Origin: an uncultured Eubacteriales bacterium
GTDB taxonomy: Bacteria > Bacillota > Clostridia > Christensenellales > Borkfalkiaceae
Length of the DNA stretch: 64,000 bases
Reading direction: 5' to 3'
NCBI GenBank assembly: GCA_958421945.1
Contig: CATZMZ010000002.1
Coordinates: 124,001-188,000 of the forward strand
Both the position numbers and the translations under genes were made by a program. The notes beneath the pieces were generated by a model that saw nothing but the letters and a program-made list of their open reading frames with translations, searched no databases and was not told the origin of the DNA. How positions within the stretch are numbered: position 1 is the stretch's first letter; the number at the start of each line of letters is the position of its first letter. Positions 8,504 to 17,254 of the stretch are shown here, piece after piece.

Positions 8504-10753
8504 ATGATAGAAATAATTGAAAAATTAAAATCGAAATTAGCGATAACTAATGATGAAAGTTTTTTATTGGCTCAAAGTGTCTCTGAAAAGCTTATTTCTT
8601 TGGATGAAAGAGATGAGGCATTAAAAATAATTATTTATGTGTTGGACAATTGGAAGAATATCCCAGAAAACACTCAGGAAATTTGGGGAGACTTACTTGA
8701 AAGCGCTGGTTTTTATCCATACATAAATAAAATTGGTTTAAAATCTACGGATTTAGGATATTGCTTGAGAAAGGAAACTCATTATTCTCAATCACTTAAT
8801 AAGTATCTTCATAATGGGCAAAAAGAATTGTCAGAATTAATTTTTAGTAAAAACAATGTTGTTGCTAGTGCTCCAACTAGTTTTGGAAAAAGTTTATTGA
8901 TTGAAGAAATTGTTGCAAGTAAAAAATTTAACAATATTGTTATTATTCAGCCAACGTTGGCGCTATTGGATGAAACAAGACAGAAACTTCTAAAATACAG
9001 AGATGAATATAAGATAATAGTTAGAACATCACAAAAGTATAGTTCTGAAAAGAAAAATATTTTTTTGCTTACTGCCGAAAGGATTTTAGAGTATGAAAAT
9101 TTGCCTGTGATTGATTTTCTTGTGTTAGATGAGTTTTATAAATTGAGTAATTTAAGGGGAGATAATAGAAGTAATGTTTTAAATAACGCTTTTTTAAAAA
9201 TCATGAAAAACAAGCAGTGTCAATTTTATTTATTAGGACCTAATATAGACAGTGTTTCCGAAGATTTTTTAAAAAAGTATAATGCTGTTTTTTATCAAAC
9301 GAATTATTCGTTGGTTTCAACGGACACAATCAATGAATTTTCAAATGTAGCAGTAAGAAATGGCAATAAAGTTGAAGAAGATGATTTGTTTAAGATTCTT
9401 GATACAATGAAGGAGCAAACTCTTATTTTTTGTTCTTCTCCTGCTACAGCGCGTAAATTAGCTTTTGCATATTGTGAACATATAAAAAACAGCCATGATA
9501 ATGTTGAATTTTCTAAATTGCCACTAATGGAGTGGATTGACTCAAATATTAGTTGGGGATGGTCTTTAACAAAGTGTTTAAGTTTAAAAATTGGCGTACA
9601 TGATGGGGCAATGCCAAAACATATAACAACATCTACAATTCGCTATTTCAACGAAAAAAGGTTAAATTATTTATTTTGCACAAATACGATTATTGAAGGG
9701 GTAAATACATCGGCAAAGAATGTTGTATTTTATGATAATTATATAGGAAAGAGACAGGTGGATTATTTTGACTATGCTAACATAAAAGGACGAGCTGGTC
9801 GGTTAATGGAACATTATGTTGGTAGAATTATCAATCTAAAAAAGCCTCCAGAAAAAGAAAAAGTTGAAGTTGATATTCCTATTGTCGATCAAAATCCAAT
9901 AGATAGTGAAGTATTAGTAAATTTGGAGGAAGATAAAATTAAAGATATAAATGATAATAAGAAAAGGTATGACAAATTTAAATCATTGGATAGTGATTTA
10001 CAATGTATTTTGAAAAGAAATGCGGTTTCCATTGAAGGTCAAATAAATATATTAAATAGACTTGAAAAAGATGTTTCCACAATAGAAGGACATAAGTTAA
10101 TATGTTGGAGTCAACCTGATAAATATTTGCACGATCATATAAATTATATCTTAGATTTGTGCTGGGAGAATCTTTCTACTAAAAGCGAGCGGCAATCTTT
10201 TGGGCCCAAGGACTGGGTTCGAAATAAAATAGTTAGTGTTTGTTATGGTGATTCTATTGGGAAAATGATAGAAAACGACATAAATTATTACTTGAAAGAA
10301 TTAGCAAAAAAGAACAAATTTAGCTATTCATCTATTGGTGAAATTTATAAACAATTTCCAAATGAGGCCCAAATTAAAATTGACAATGTCATAGAGAAAC
10401 TTTTTGCGTTTCAAAAAAATTGGCAACAATATAGGGCACCTAAGTGGTTGAACGTTGTTGATTCTCTACAAAAATATATTTGCAAAAAACATGGGAAATA
10501 TCCTGGTGATTATTCATATGTAGCTGAAATGGTTGAGAATAGCTTTATTCAGCCCTCGTTAAGAATCTTATTAGAGTACGGACTCCCTCAAAATGCTGTT
10601 GAAACAGTTAGACGTGTTTTAGAAAGTTCTAAATTAAATATAGATAAGCTTACAGAAGAAGAACTTTTTGATTATATTAAAAGCAATATTTCAGTATTTG
10701 AGAAGGGGTTAAAGCGATACGAATTTGAAATATTACAAAGAACTGTTTTGTAA
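8504..10753 (+). CDS. hamB: Hachiman helicase HamB
   Basis: HamB is the superfamily 2 helicase/sensor of Hachiman. The 749-aa product has motif I SAPTSFGKS (about residue 120) and motif II LDEFYK. Motif VI-like GRAGRLMEHYVG is also visible. These are the features of the ski2-like helicases found with DUF1837 proteins. I chose the ATG at 8504, with GAGGTT just upstream, over an in-frame ATG at 8465 inside hamA. It is AT-rich like hamA, and both genes look intact. No accessory gene follows; the next gene is 75 bp away and belongs to the mobilizable element. Confidence 0.87.
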   Translation: MIEIIEKLKSKLAITNDESFLLAQSVSEKLISLDERDEALKIIIYVLDNWKNIPENTQEIWGDLLESAGFYPYINKIGLKSTDLGYCLRKETHYSQSLNKYLHNGQKELSELIFSKNNVVASAPTSFGKSLLIEEIVASKKFNNIVIIQPTLALLDETRQKLLKYRDEYKIIVRTSQKYSSEKKNIFLLTAERILEYENLPVIDFLVLDEFYKLSNLRGDNRSNVLNNAFLKIMKNKQCQFYLLGPNIDSVSEDFLKKYNAVFYQTNYSLVSTDTINEFSNVAVRNGNKVEEDDLFKILDTMKEQTLIFCSSPATARKLAFAYCEHIKNSHDNVEFSKLPLMEWIDSNISWGWSLTKCLSLKIGVHDGAMPKHITTSTIRYFNEKRLNYLFCTNTIIEGVNTSAKNVVFYDNYIGKRQVDYFDYANIKGRAGRLMEHYVGRIINLKKPPEKEKVEVDIPIVDQNPIDSEVLVNLEEDKIKDINDNKKRYDKFKSLDSDLQCILKRNAVSIEGQINILNRLEKDVSTIEGHKLICWSQPDKYLHDHINYILDLCWENLSTKSERQSFGPKDWVRNKIVSVCYGDSIGKMIENDINYYLKELAKKNKFSYSSIGEIYKQFPNEAQIKIDNVIEKLFAFQKNWQQYRAPKWLNVVDSLQKYICKKHGKYPGDYSYVAEMVENSFIQPSLRILLEYGLPQNAVETVRRVLESSKLNIDKLTEEELFDYIKSNISVFEKGLKRYEFEILQRTVL

Positions 10754-10827
10754 TACTTCATTATTTTATTGTATTAAGTGTATTGGCACGATAAATAATT
10801 TAATTTATTATAAGGATAGGATAGACA

Positions 10828-11967
10828 ATGACGGATACTCCGAAAGCATATAAACTGAATAAGGAAAAGCGGGCGACGGAGGAAAACGGGAAGTTTCTGT
10901 ATTATTTTTACGACCGCAAAAAGCTGACGTCGGTTGCGCTTCCCGAAGAGCAGTTCGATAAACTTGTGGAAATGGACAGGGAGTATTATAATCTCGAACG
11001 CCGTGAACACAATCATAAAACGACGTTCAAAAAGTTCGCAAATACCAACGGTTATAAGAAAATCGATATAGAAAAGGACGATTTCGGACAAGCCTCGGGG
11101 GAAGAGCCGGATGACGACGATGTTTCCGGCGCGGACTTTACCTGTAAAATTCACAAGCAATGCGATATTGATAAAAAAGTTGCCGCGCTTTCATTATGCG
11201 ACCGGTCGATTTACAAAATGTATTATGTGGACGGTTTCAGGCAGACGGAAATTGCGGAAGAACTCGAAAAAACGCAAGGTTACGTCGCAAAACGGTTGAT
11301 GAAAATCGGCGACGCATTGCAGGAAAACAAAACCGACGAGGATCGCGCGAACGCCCAGTGGGAGAAGTTTCTTCACAAATTCCGTACGGATGACGACGAA
11401 GATATTTTGTGGGATATGTTTTTGTATCTGCTGCCCGTTGAAGAGCAGACGGATATTGCAAGTTGGTTTTACAGTTATCGCGAATTTTATAAATTCGGGC
11501 TGTCGTATCTCATAATTCGCCCGTTCGATAAGGTAACCGACCAAACCGAATTCGGGAACAGAATGAACGATTTGCCTTATCACAGCCGTTATATGTATTA
11601 CGAAATTTTCGACGGACAGGTAGAAGAACTGCAATGGCTGTATCTTGTGCTTTGCGAAGAGGTGGAAAACCGTAAGAAAACTTTTCCGCAGAAGCCCGCG
11701 GGAACGAATTTCGAGAAGATTTTTCAGAAAGCGGAAGAAATCTGCAAGCGGCTCGAAATGACGGCGGAGGAATTTGTTAACGAGCGATTTATACCGAAAG
11801 AAGCGGAAAAACGCGGGAAACGTTACAAAGATTACAGGTGGAAATATCAGAATATCGTTGTGGCGGACGAAACCGACGCACGACCTATTGAAGAACAACT
11901 TCGGGATATATTCGGAGACGGTCCGATACCTGAATTTTCCAACCCGGAATTCCGCAAGAAAAAATAA
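10828..11967 (+). CDS. Sigma-70 region 4-like HTH protein
   Basis: The 379-aa product carries a sigma region 4-type helix-turn-helix at about residues 125-170 (LSLCDRSIYKMYYVDGF, then QTEIAEELEKTQGYVAKRL). It lacks a recognisable region 2, so it is not a standard sigma factor. Similar proteins occur as regulators on clostridial mobilizable and conjugative elements. The N-terminal third is charged (DDDDVSG). The C-terminal half has no motif I know. It is probably the first gene of the outer element's left gene set. GC content is closer to the core than that of hamB. Confidence 0.65.
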   Translation: MTDTPKAYKLNKEKRATEENGKFLYYFYDRKKLTSVALPEEQFDKLVEMDREYYNLERREHNHKTTFKKFANTNGYKKIDIEKDDFGQASGEEPDDDDVSGADFTCKIHKQCDIDKKVAALSLCDRSIYKMYYVDGFRQTEIAEELEKTQGYVAKRLMKIGDALQENKTDEDRANAQWEKFLHKFRTDDDEDILWDMFLYLLPVEEQTDIASWFYSYREFYKFGLSYLIIRPFDKVTDQTEFGNRMNDLPYHSRYMYYEIFDGQVEELQWLYLVLCEEVENRKKTFPQKPAGTNFEKIFQKAEEICKRLEMTAEEFVNERFIPKEAEKRGKRYKDYRWKYQNIVVADETDARPIEEQLRDIFGDGPIPEFSNPEFRKKK

Positions 11968-12057
11968 TTTAAGAAATTTTTTATATTCCGGAATATTTTC
12001 GGCGTTTTATTCGCTTGATAGGTGTAAAACTTTTTTGCAGGCAGGAGGAACATTAAA

Positions 12058-12909
12058 ATGCAAAACAAAATTAAAGTGTTTGAAAATAAGCAGGTGCGGA
12101 CGTTATGGAACGCCGACGAAGAAGAATGGTATTTTTCCGTAGTGGACATATGCAACGTTCTGGCGGATTCCGCAAGTAAAGATCCGGGTGCATACTGGCG
12201 TAAACTGAAACAGCGCTTAAAAAATGAAGGAAGCGAGGTCGTGACAAATTGTCACGGACTGAAAATGCAAGCATCCGATGGAAAATACTACAAGACCGAT
12301 TGTCTTGATACGAAAGGCGTTTTGCGGCTTGTACAGTCGATTCCGTCGCCGAAAGCGGAACCGTTCAAAATGTGGCTGGCGCAGGTTGGAAGCGAGCGGC
12401 TTGACGAAATAGCAGATCCCGAAAAGGCGATACTTCGCGGCGCGGATTTTTACCGTGCCAAGGGGTATACGGAAGGCTGGATCAATCAGCGCTTGCAGAC
12501 GATAGAAATGCGTAAAGAACTGACCGACGAGTGGAAGGCGCGCGGAATAGAGCAGGAAAAAGATTACGCGATTTTAACGAACGAAATGACGAAAGCGTGG
12601 AGCGGCTTATCCGTTAAAGAGTATAAAGAACTCAAAGGGTTGAAAAAGGAAAATCTGCGCGATAATATGACGAATATCGAACTCGTTCTGAATATGCTTG
12701 CGGAAGTTACGACGACGGCGATATCGAAACGGGAACAGCCCGATACGTTTGAAGAAAGTAAAACGATTGCAAAACGCGGCGGAAAAGTAGCAAAAAATGC
12801 AAGAACGGACATCGAAAGTCAGTTGGGACAATCGGTAATTTCTCCGCTCAATGCGAGCGACAAGCCCGCGCTTGAAGTGAAAACGGACAGCGACGGAGAA
12901 AAAGATTAA
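12058..12909 (+). CDS. DinD-like / Bro-N domain protein
   Basis: The 283-aa protein has an N-terminal Bro-N domain (EWYFSVVDICNVL, then YWRKLKQRL). Its C-terminal part is of DNA-damage-inducible protein D type (KDYAILTNEMTKAW, VKEYKELKGLKKENLRDNM, AKRGGKVAKNAR). DinD in E. coli is an SOS-induced inhibitor of RecA activity; phage Bro/antirepressor proteins share the N-terminal domain. An SD GGAGGA precedes the ATG. A role in SOS-linked control or in modulating recombination during transfer is inference. Confidence 0.8.
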   Translation: MQNKIKVFENKQVRTLWNADEEEWYFSVVDICNVLADSASKDPGAYWRKLKQRLKNEGSEVVTNCHGLKMQASDGKYYKTDCLDTKGVLRLVQSIPSPKAEPFKMWLAQVGSERLDEIADPEKAILRGADFYRAKGYTEGWINQRLQTIEMRKELTDEWKARGIEQEKDYAILTNEMTKAWSGLSVKEYKELKGLKKENLRDNMTNIELVLNMLAEVTTTAISKREQPDTFEESKTIAKRGGKVAKNARTDIESQLGQSVISPLNASDKPALEVKTDSDGEKD

Positions 12910-12939
12910 AATCGCTTTATGATTTGGGGTAAAAAGAGA

Positions 12940-13452
12940 ATGGATCAGATAGAGGAATTATTAAAAAATCCGCAGACAGTTTTGCAAAAACAAGCATTAA
13001 CCGATACTTCGTATAAAAACATAGATCATAGTTTTAGCGATTACGATACAAATTTTGAACTGGCAACGTATGGGGATGCTGTATTGAAACTTGCGTTGTG
13101 TAAAATTTATCGGGATAGGAAAAATGCGGGAATAAAGTTTTCGGATAATCTTTCAAAATGGAAGGAAAAACATGAAAGCGATGAAGTTTTAGTGCGGGTT
13201 GTTGCGAAGCATTATAAATTGCTGAAATTTCTCAAATACGATAAAAAGGGAAACGGTAAGCCCAAAGAGCAAAAGCCGCGGAACTATAAACATAAAGGAC
13301 AAAACGATAAAGACAGGCACAAATACATCGCGACCGCAATGGAGGCGTGCATTGCCGCAGTGTATATAGAAAACGGCGAAAATGAAGTCATTGAAATCGT
13401 AAAAAAATGGATACGATGGATTGACAAAGAGACAAATTCTTCAGATACATAA
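12940..13452 (+). CDS. RNase III-like domain protein
   Basis: The 170-aa protein shows the two landmarks of an RNase III fold: NFELATYGDAVLKLALC (compare LEFLGDAVL) and ATAMEACIAAVYIENG (compare DALEALIGAIY). The middle is basic and there is no double-stranded-RNA-binding domain, which recalls Mini-III. The second motif lacks the usual Asp but keeps the Glu. I chose the ATG at 12940 because GGGGT lies 9 bp upstream; an ATG at 12919 has no SD. A dsRNA nuclease on a mobilizable element is unusual. Its function is not known. Confidence 0.6.
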   Translation: MDQIEELLKNPQTVLQKQALTDTSYKNIDHSFSDYDTNFELATYGDAVLKLALCKIYRDRKNAGIKFSDNLSKWKEKHESDEVLVRVVAKHYKLLKFLKYDKKGNGKPKEQKPRNYKHKGQNDKDRHKYIATAMEACIAAVYIENGENEVIEIVKKWIRWIDKETNSSDT

Positions 13453-13481
13453 ATTGTGAAAATACAACTAAATAGAAAATG

Positions 13482-13516
13482 AAAAGGAAGCCGGATAAAA
13501 GTCTGACTTCCTTTTT
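13482..13516 (+). terminator. Terminator after the RNase III-like gene
   Basis: AAAAGGAAG pairs with CTTCCTTTT across a 16-nt loop and ends in a T run. Confidence 0.75.
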
Positions 13517-13523
13517 GTATGCG

Positions 13524-13553
13524 ATTGTCGGGAGATATCCCGGCAATTTTTAT
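13524..13553 (+). terminator. Second hairpin and T run in tandem
   Basis: ATTGTCGGGA-GATA-TCCCGGCAAT is a 10-bp stem with one G-T pair. It runs into TTTTTATT and lies 7 bp after the first terminator, just upstream of the leader micro-ORF. Confidence 0.55.
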
Positions 13554-13573
13554 TCTCAACAAAGGAGCGAAAA

Positions 13574-13606
13574 ATGAAAAATTACAATCGGTATCGCCCG
13601 CCGTGA
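13574..13606 (+). CDS. 10-aa leader micropeptide MKNYNRYRPP
   Basis: A perfect SD (AAAGGAG, 13561-13567) lies 6 bp before this ATG, and the ORF encodes only ten residues. A close counterpart, MNYYNFYRPP, sits at 40635-40667 in the inner element, also with an SD. In each case it precedes the first gene of a mobilization module by about 45 bp. The last codons overlap a hairpin, CGCCCG (13595-13600) with CGGGCG (13608-13613). This could be a regulatory leader peptide. I know of no described family. Confidence 0.5.
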   Translation: MKNYNRYRPP

Positions 13607-13651
13607 ACGGGCGAGAAAATAACATAAAAATTGAAAAAACGAGGAGGGCAA

Positions 13652-14365
13652 ATGGAAGAAAAAAGATTAAAACAATTTACGTTTTACGATTTGTATTACG
13701 AGGCATTGAAAGAACTTCCCGACGAGGCGGCGGGAAGAATGACGAAAAACATCTGCAAATTTATGTTTTCAAACGAGACTATCCCGGAACCGCAGGACGA
13801 CAGGGAAAACTTCTTTTGGAGTAATATCGAGGACGTTCTCGAAGAGGTTAAGCGGATAGAAGAAGGCGGACGAATGCCTAAAAATCTTAATGAAAAGATG
13901 CCGCATTTTACGTTTACGGATACTTACGACAAGGCGCTGAAACTGATGACGGATGCGGAAAGCGGGCAGTATATAAAGGCAATCTGCGAGTATATGTTTT
14001 TCGGGACGGAACGGAAGTTGAAACCGCCCGTAGATATGTATTTTTCGTTTGCGAAAAAGAAACTGGAATTATCCCGGAAAAGAAAATCTTCGGGAAGTAA
14101 AGGCGGCGCGACAACGCGCGTAAAGGTATCGGATAAAGAGATTTCAAAGGCAACCGAAAAGAAAAATCAATATGTTTCGTTCGATGATTTCATGGCGGAA
14201 AATCCGCAGATAAAAAACGATTTATATGCTTCGAGGATGCATTTGCTGGACGGAGTGAACTGGATGAAACTGGATTGCGGGCTGGAGAAAAGCGACTATA
14301 AAGATTGCGACAGCCTGTATCGGATTCTGATGCATAAAGAGGAGATAATGAACAATGCATGGTGA
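13652..14365 (+). CDS. DUF6291 tandem-domain protein
   Basis: The 237-aa protein carries two copies of a DUF6291-like module. The first starts at FTFYDLYYEALKELPDEA (about residue 8) and the second at FTFTDTYDKALKLMTDAES (about residue 90), each ending in a short helical segment. The second runs into RKSSGSKGG. DUF6291 proteins occur on phages and mobile elements near replication or transfer genes, but the activity is not established. The start at 13652 follows GAGGAGG; an upstream TTG at 13631 is not needed. The gene ends before the MobL relaxase. Confidence 0.6.
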   Translation: MEEKRLKQFTFYDLYYEALKELPDEAAGRMTKNICKFMFSNETIPEPQDDRENFFWSNIEDVLEEVKRIEEGGRMPKNLNEKMPHFTFTDTYDKALKLMTDAESGQYIKAICEYMFFGTERKLKPPVDMYFSFAKKKLELSRKRKSSGSKGGATTRVKVSDKEISKATEKKNQYVSFDDFMAENPQIKNDLYASRMHLLDGVNWMKLDCGLEKSDYKDCDSLYRILMHKEEIMNNAW

Positions 14366-14526
14366 TAAAAAGAACGGAGCAAACCGTGAAGCAAAAACGG
14401 AGCAAAACACGGTAAAATCGAAGCAGGTTAAGAAAATGCAGCCTTCGCCGCATTTTGTGTTACGGAAAGCGGCACAGCCGCCTTTCATTTACGAGAGCAA
14501 AAATACACGGGAAAAGGAGGAAAATT

Positions 14527-15849
14527 TTGTCCGGAACGCCGGTAATATTCAACGTGGCATATACGCCGTATAAACTGAAAAAGGGTTCAACCGAAAAAGA
14601 GATAAAAGCCCACGCGGAAAAGCGTGCGTATTACGATTTTACGGGCGATACGAATTATCTCAGGTATATGACGACCGAGGGAAAACTGACGGGAAACGAA
14701 TCCAAAAAATTCACGATGCTCGATTATCTGCAAAAATCCACGGGCGTGTTCAACGGCGACGGAATGATAAGCAAGGACGAGTTAAAAGAAATGAAACGAC
14801 GGCTGAAAGAAAACAAAGGCAACATCTGGAGCGGGTTCGTATCGTTCGACGAAGAAAATTCCAGAGAGATCGATACGCACGAAAAGTGTATCGTGCTGAT
14901 ACGGAAAACGTTCAATGAATTTTTTCGCGATGTGGGGCTGGATCCGCGCGAAGTCGATCTGATATGCGCTTTGCATCTGGACAGACCGTCGCATCTGCAC
15001 TTTCATTTTGAGTTTTACGAAAAGCGTCCGTGGCTGAAAAACAAGCGCGCCGCCGGATATAAATAGCGGAGTAAAGGAAAAGTGCCGATAAAAGCCATAG
15101 ACAATATGGTGGAGCGGCTGACTTCCTACACGATAGACGACGAGTTGAAAAAACGTTCGGACGAAGCGCGGAGCGCGTTATATAAACGTAAAGATTTTTC
15201 GGAAGCGCTGTGCCGCGACGTGGCGACAAAGAAAATGAAAGAGCTTGCGGAAAAGATTCCGCCGACGGCTTCGTTTCAGTACGGCAAAAAAGATATGGCT
15301 ATGTATCGTCGGGAGATTGACGGGATTGTGGAAGCGGTTGCTATGGTGGACGAGGACGTGTGCGCCGCCGACAGTGCGTTCAGAGCAGAACTTATGCGAA
15401 AAGAAACCGCGCTGAAAAGCATTATGGGGAAATATTACGCCAAAAGAATGAAAGATGACGGCGTTTTCAAAGAGGAAATGACGAACGCTTCCGAATTTTT
15501 CGGGCTGAAACACATCCGGACGATAGACAGGCTGGAATGGGATTATCGCAGGCGACTCGGGAATATCGTTCTTAAAAAGGTGAAGTATATTCAGGAGAAT
15601 GCCTATAAGTATAATCGGACGAAAAAGAGAAAAGCCAACGATAAGTCGATTAAACGCCATATCGCCGTGTCAGATAATAAAATCGGCAGGGAACTTTCTA
15701 ACTTTTTCGGTTCGGTGTTCGATTTGTTTATACCCGAAACGCAAGCCTATTCAAACCGTTTGCAGGAGATAGAACGCGAAATGAAGGAAGAAAAAGAAAA
15801 GGAAGAGCGCGAAGCCGCGGCGAAAAACAATTATTATAACAGCAGATGA
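14527..15849 (+). pseudogene. MobL-type relaxase, split by in-frame TAG at 15064-15066
   Basis: MobL relaxases nick oriT to start conjugative transfer. The first part starts at TTG 14527 after AAAGGAGG and encodes the relaxase domain, including CALHLDRPSHLHFHF with its metal-binding histidines. After RAAGYK an amber codon interrupts the same frame. Reading continues in phase with KVPIKAIDNMVERL and the long helical C-terminus typical of MobL (SFQYGKKDMAMYRREID). A GTG at 15082 with an AAGGA-like site could restart translation, giving two polypeptides. TAG is a true stop elsewhere here (47889-47891, 49489-49491), so recoding is unlikely. Confidence 0.7.
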
Positions 15850-15878
15850 GGTTTGCCCTTCACTTTAGGGCAGACCTC
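15848..15878 (+). terminator. 11-bp hairpin after mobL
   Basis: GAGGTTTGCCC and GGGCAGACCTC pair fully (one G-T) around a 9-nt loop, starting at the mobL stop codon. No T run follows. It may be a processing or attenuation structure instead of an intrinsic terminator. Confidence 0.4.
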
Positions 15879-15981
15879 GGAAATGAGGGGAAAAGACATT
15901 TAATTAAAACCGAAAAATAGCGAAAACAAACTTTTACATTCGAACCATAAAAAATTTTCTGTTTTTTCTTGCGAAAACAGC

Positions 15982-16020
15982 TTGACAAATGCAGGATCGT
16001 ATACTATCGTATTAATACGA
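15982..16020 (+). promoter_or_regulatory. Promoter with palindromic operator before tnpV-like gene
   Basis: A consensus TTGACA (15982-15987) and, 17 bp later, a weak -10 TATCGT (16005-16010) are overlapped by the perfect 14-bp palindrome TCGTATTAATACGA (16007-16020). Its position over the -10 fits a repressor operator. The RHH protein at 16549 is a possible binder (inference). Confidence 0.55.
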
Positions 16021-16044
16021 CGAAAGAAAATCGGAGGTGGAACT

Positions 16045-16401
16045 ATGAACAAAGCAAAAGTAATGCGAAAAGCGGAAGCGGGCGAGGGATTGACCGTAGC
16101 GGAAATCAAGGTTTATCAGACAACCGTTAAACCTGAAAAGCAAGTTTACGGTAAGTACGGAACGCTTGCTAAACAGTATCTGGAGGAGAAAGGAATCGAT
16201 TGGACGATTGCTAATCTTCCCGAATACTTGCACGGCGTAGATAAAGCCGCCGACGAAATGTATGAAACGATGTATGAAAAGTTCTCGAAAGAAGAGCGTT
16301 TCAAAAGATCGGCAGACTTTATGGAAAACCTGAAAAGGGAAACCGAAATGCAACGGCTTATCGAAGAAGAAATCTTAAATGAAATCGTTTATGTAAAATA
16401 A
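16045..16401 (+). CDS. TnpV-like transposon-encoded protein
   Basis: The 118-aa product matches the TnpV pattern seen on Tn4451-like elements: YGTLAKQYLEEKG, then LPEYLHGVDKAADEMYE and an end like EEEILNEIVYVK. TnpV has no established function. The start at 16045 has GGAGGTGG at the ideal distance; an upstream start at 15982 would overlap the promoter. It opens a run of small genes, each with an SD, leading to the serine recombinase. Confidence 0.7.
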   Translation: MNKAKVMRKAEAGEGLTVAEIKVYQTTVKPEKQVYGKYGTLAKQYLEEKGIDWTIANLPEYLHGVDKAADEMYETMYEKFSKEERFKRSADFMENLKRETEMQRLIEEEILNEIVYVK

Positions 16402-16414
16402 CGGAGGTATCAAA

Positions 16415-16537
16415 ATGAAAGTGTTAAAAGTAATTGGAACTATCGGCAGATTTGCTTTGGCAGGCGTACTTATTGCAGGGCATTTTGTAATGAACGTCAT
16501 AGGTGCGTTGATTTGTGCCATCACTTCACAAGGCTAA
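16415..16537 (+). CDS. 40-aa hydrophobic small protein
   Basis: ACGGAGGT precedes this ATG by 6 bp. The ORF encodes 40 residues with one long apolar stretch (FALAGVLIAGHFVMNVIGAL) after a short basic start, so a single membrane helix is likely. It lies 13 bp after the TnpV-like gene and 11 bp before the RHH gene. Small membrane proteins are common in these elements; I cannot assign a role. Confidence 0.6.
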   Translation: MKVLKVIGTIGRFALAGVLIAGHFVMNVIGALICAITSQG

Positions 16538-16548
16538 TGGAGGTTTTT

Positions 16549-16773
16549 ATGGAAAAGAAAGAAACGACGCCGCGCAGAGCGGCAAGAAGAAGTTACGAGG
16601 AGCGCAACAAAGACAAGCGTAAGCAGACAAGCGGAAATTTCGGAACGATGATTCCGCGCGATTTGTTTGACGAAATCAATGCGTTTCTGAAAGAACGTAA
16701 TATGACAAAAGTGGACTTTATCAGAACGGCATACGAAATAATGAAGTCCGAAAACAACGGAACACATAATTGA
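16549..16773 (+). CDS. Ribbon-helix-helix-type small DNA-binding protein
   Basis: The 74-aa product has a very basic N-terminus (RRAARRSYEERNKDKRK). A short beta strand plus two helices follow (TMIPRDLFDEINAFL, MTKVDFIRTAYEIMK), which suits an Arc/MetJ-like ribbon-helix-helix fold. The start is ATG 16549 with TGGAGG just upstream. Such proteins act as repressors or relaxosome accessories. The palindrome at 16007-16020 is a plausible site. Confidence 0.6.
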   Translation: MEKKETTPRRAARRSYEERNKDKRKQTSGNFGTMIPRDLFDEINAFLKERNMTKVDFIRTAYEIMKSENNGTHN

Positions 16774-16822
16774 TTGTGGCTTATCCAACCCGTGATATCG
16801 GGAATCAATAAGGAGATATTGT

Positions 16823-16876
16823 GTGATAGGAGAGACCGTGCTTTTCTTTCCGTTAAAAGTACGGCAGGGAAAATAA
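16823..16876 (+). CDS. Possible 17-aa peptide
   Basis: GTG at 16823 lies 7 bp after AAGGAG and opens a 17-codon frame (MIGETVLFFPLKVRQGK). Only the SD supports it. The 214 bp between the RHH gene and the next gene hold nothing else I recognise. Confidence 0.25.
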   Translation: MIGETVLFFPLKVRQGK

Positions 16877-16987
16877 TTACGGCGCCGCTACGGAGAGTAG
16901 TCGGGAAAATAATAGATAAAAGTGTAAATGCAGACAGAAATCCCGGGCGGCGCAACCTATACGAAAACACAAAAATTTTAAGGAGAC

Positions 16988-17254
16988 TTGAACGAGCAGA
17001 AATTAAAACAATTAGAGAGAGAAGAAAAAGGCAAACAACAAAAACTTCCCGAAGCGGGAGCGGAATTCGATTCTTCGCAGTTGAATACCGACGTATTCAA
17101 TACCGTTATCGCTTTCAGAATGCTTGAAATCATGCGGAATAACGGATTGATAGACGAAAGCGAATATGCAAAGGTCGAGAAAAAGCGCGCCCGCTACAAG
17201 GGGAACGTGATAGACAAAAGAAAGACAAAAAAGGCGGTGATTCAATATGATTGA
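16988..17254 (+). CDS. SHOCT-like small protein upstream of recombinase
   Basis: This 88-aa ORF starts with TTG shortly after TAAGGAG. It has a charged N-terminus and a helical core (VIAFRMLEIMRNNGLIDESEYAKVEKKRARY) of the kind found just ahead of serine recombinases in clostridial elements. It overlaps the recombinase start by 8 bp, implying translational coupling. Function unknown; it may assist the recombinase. Confidence 0.55.
   Translation: MNEQKLKQLEREEKGKQQKLPEAGAEFDSSQLNTDVFNTVIAFRMLEIMRNNGLIDESEYAKVEKKRARYKGNVIDKRKTKKAVIQYD

Noticed and set aside
14355..14573. 72-codon ORF overlapping the end of the DUF6291 gene and start of mobL
   Set aside because: No SD before its ATG; it overlaps real genes at both ends and shows no recognisable motif.
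15064..15066. Alternative genetic code with TAG read as an amino acid
   Set aside because: TAG is the natural stop of rloA (47889-47891) and of the 48955 gene (49489-49491), so general recoding is not supported.
16774..17127. 117-codon ORF between the RHH gene and the recombinase
   Set aside because: Basic, low-complexity translation that overlaps the better supported ORF at 16988; no SD.
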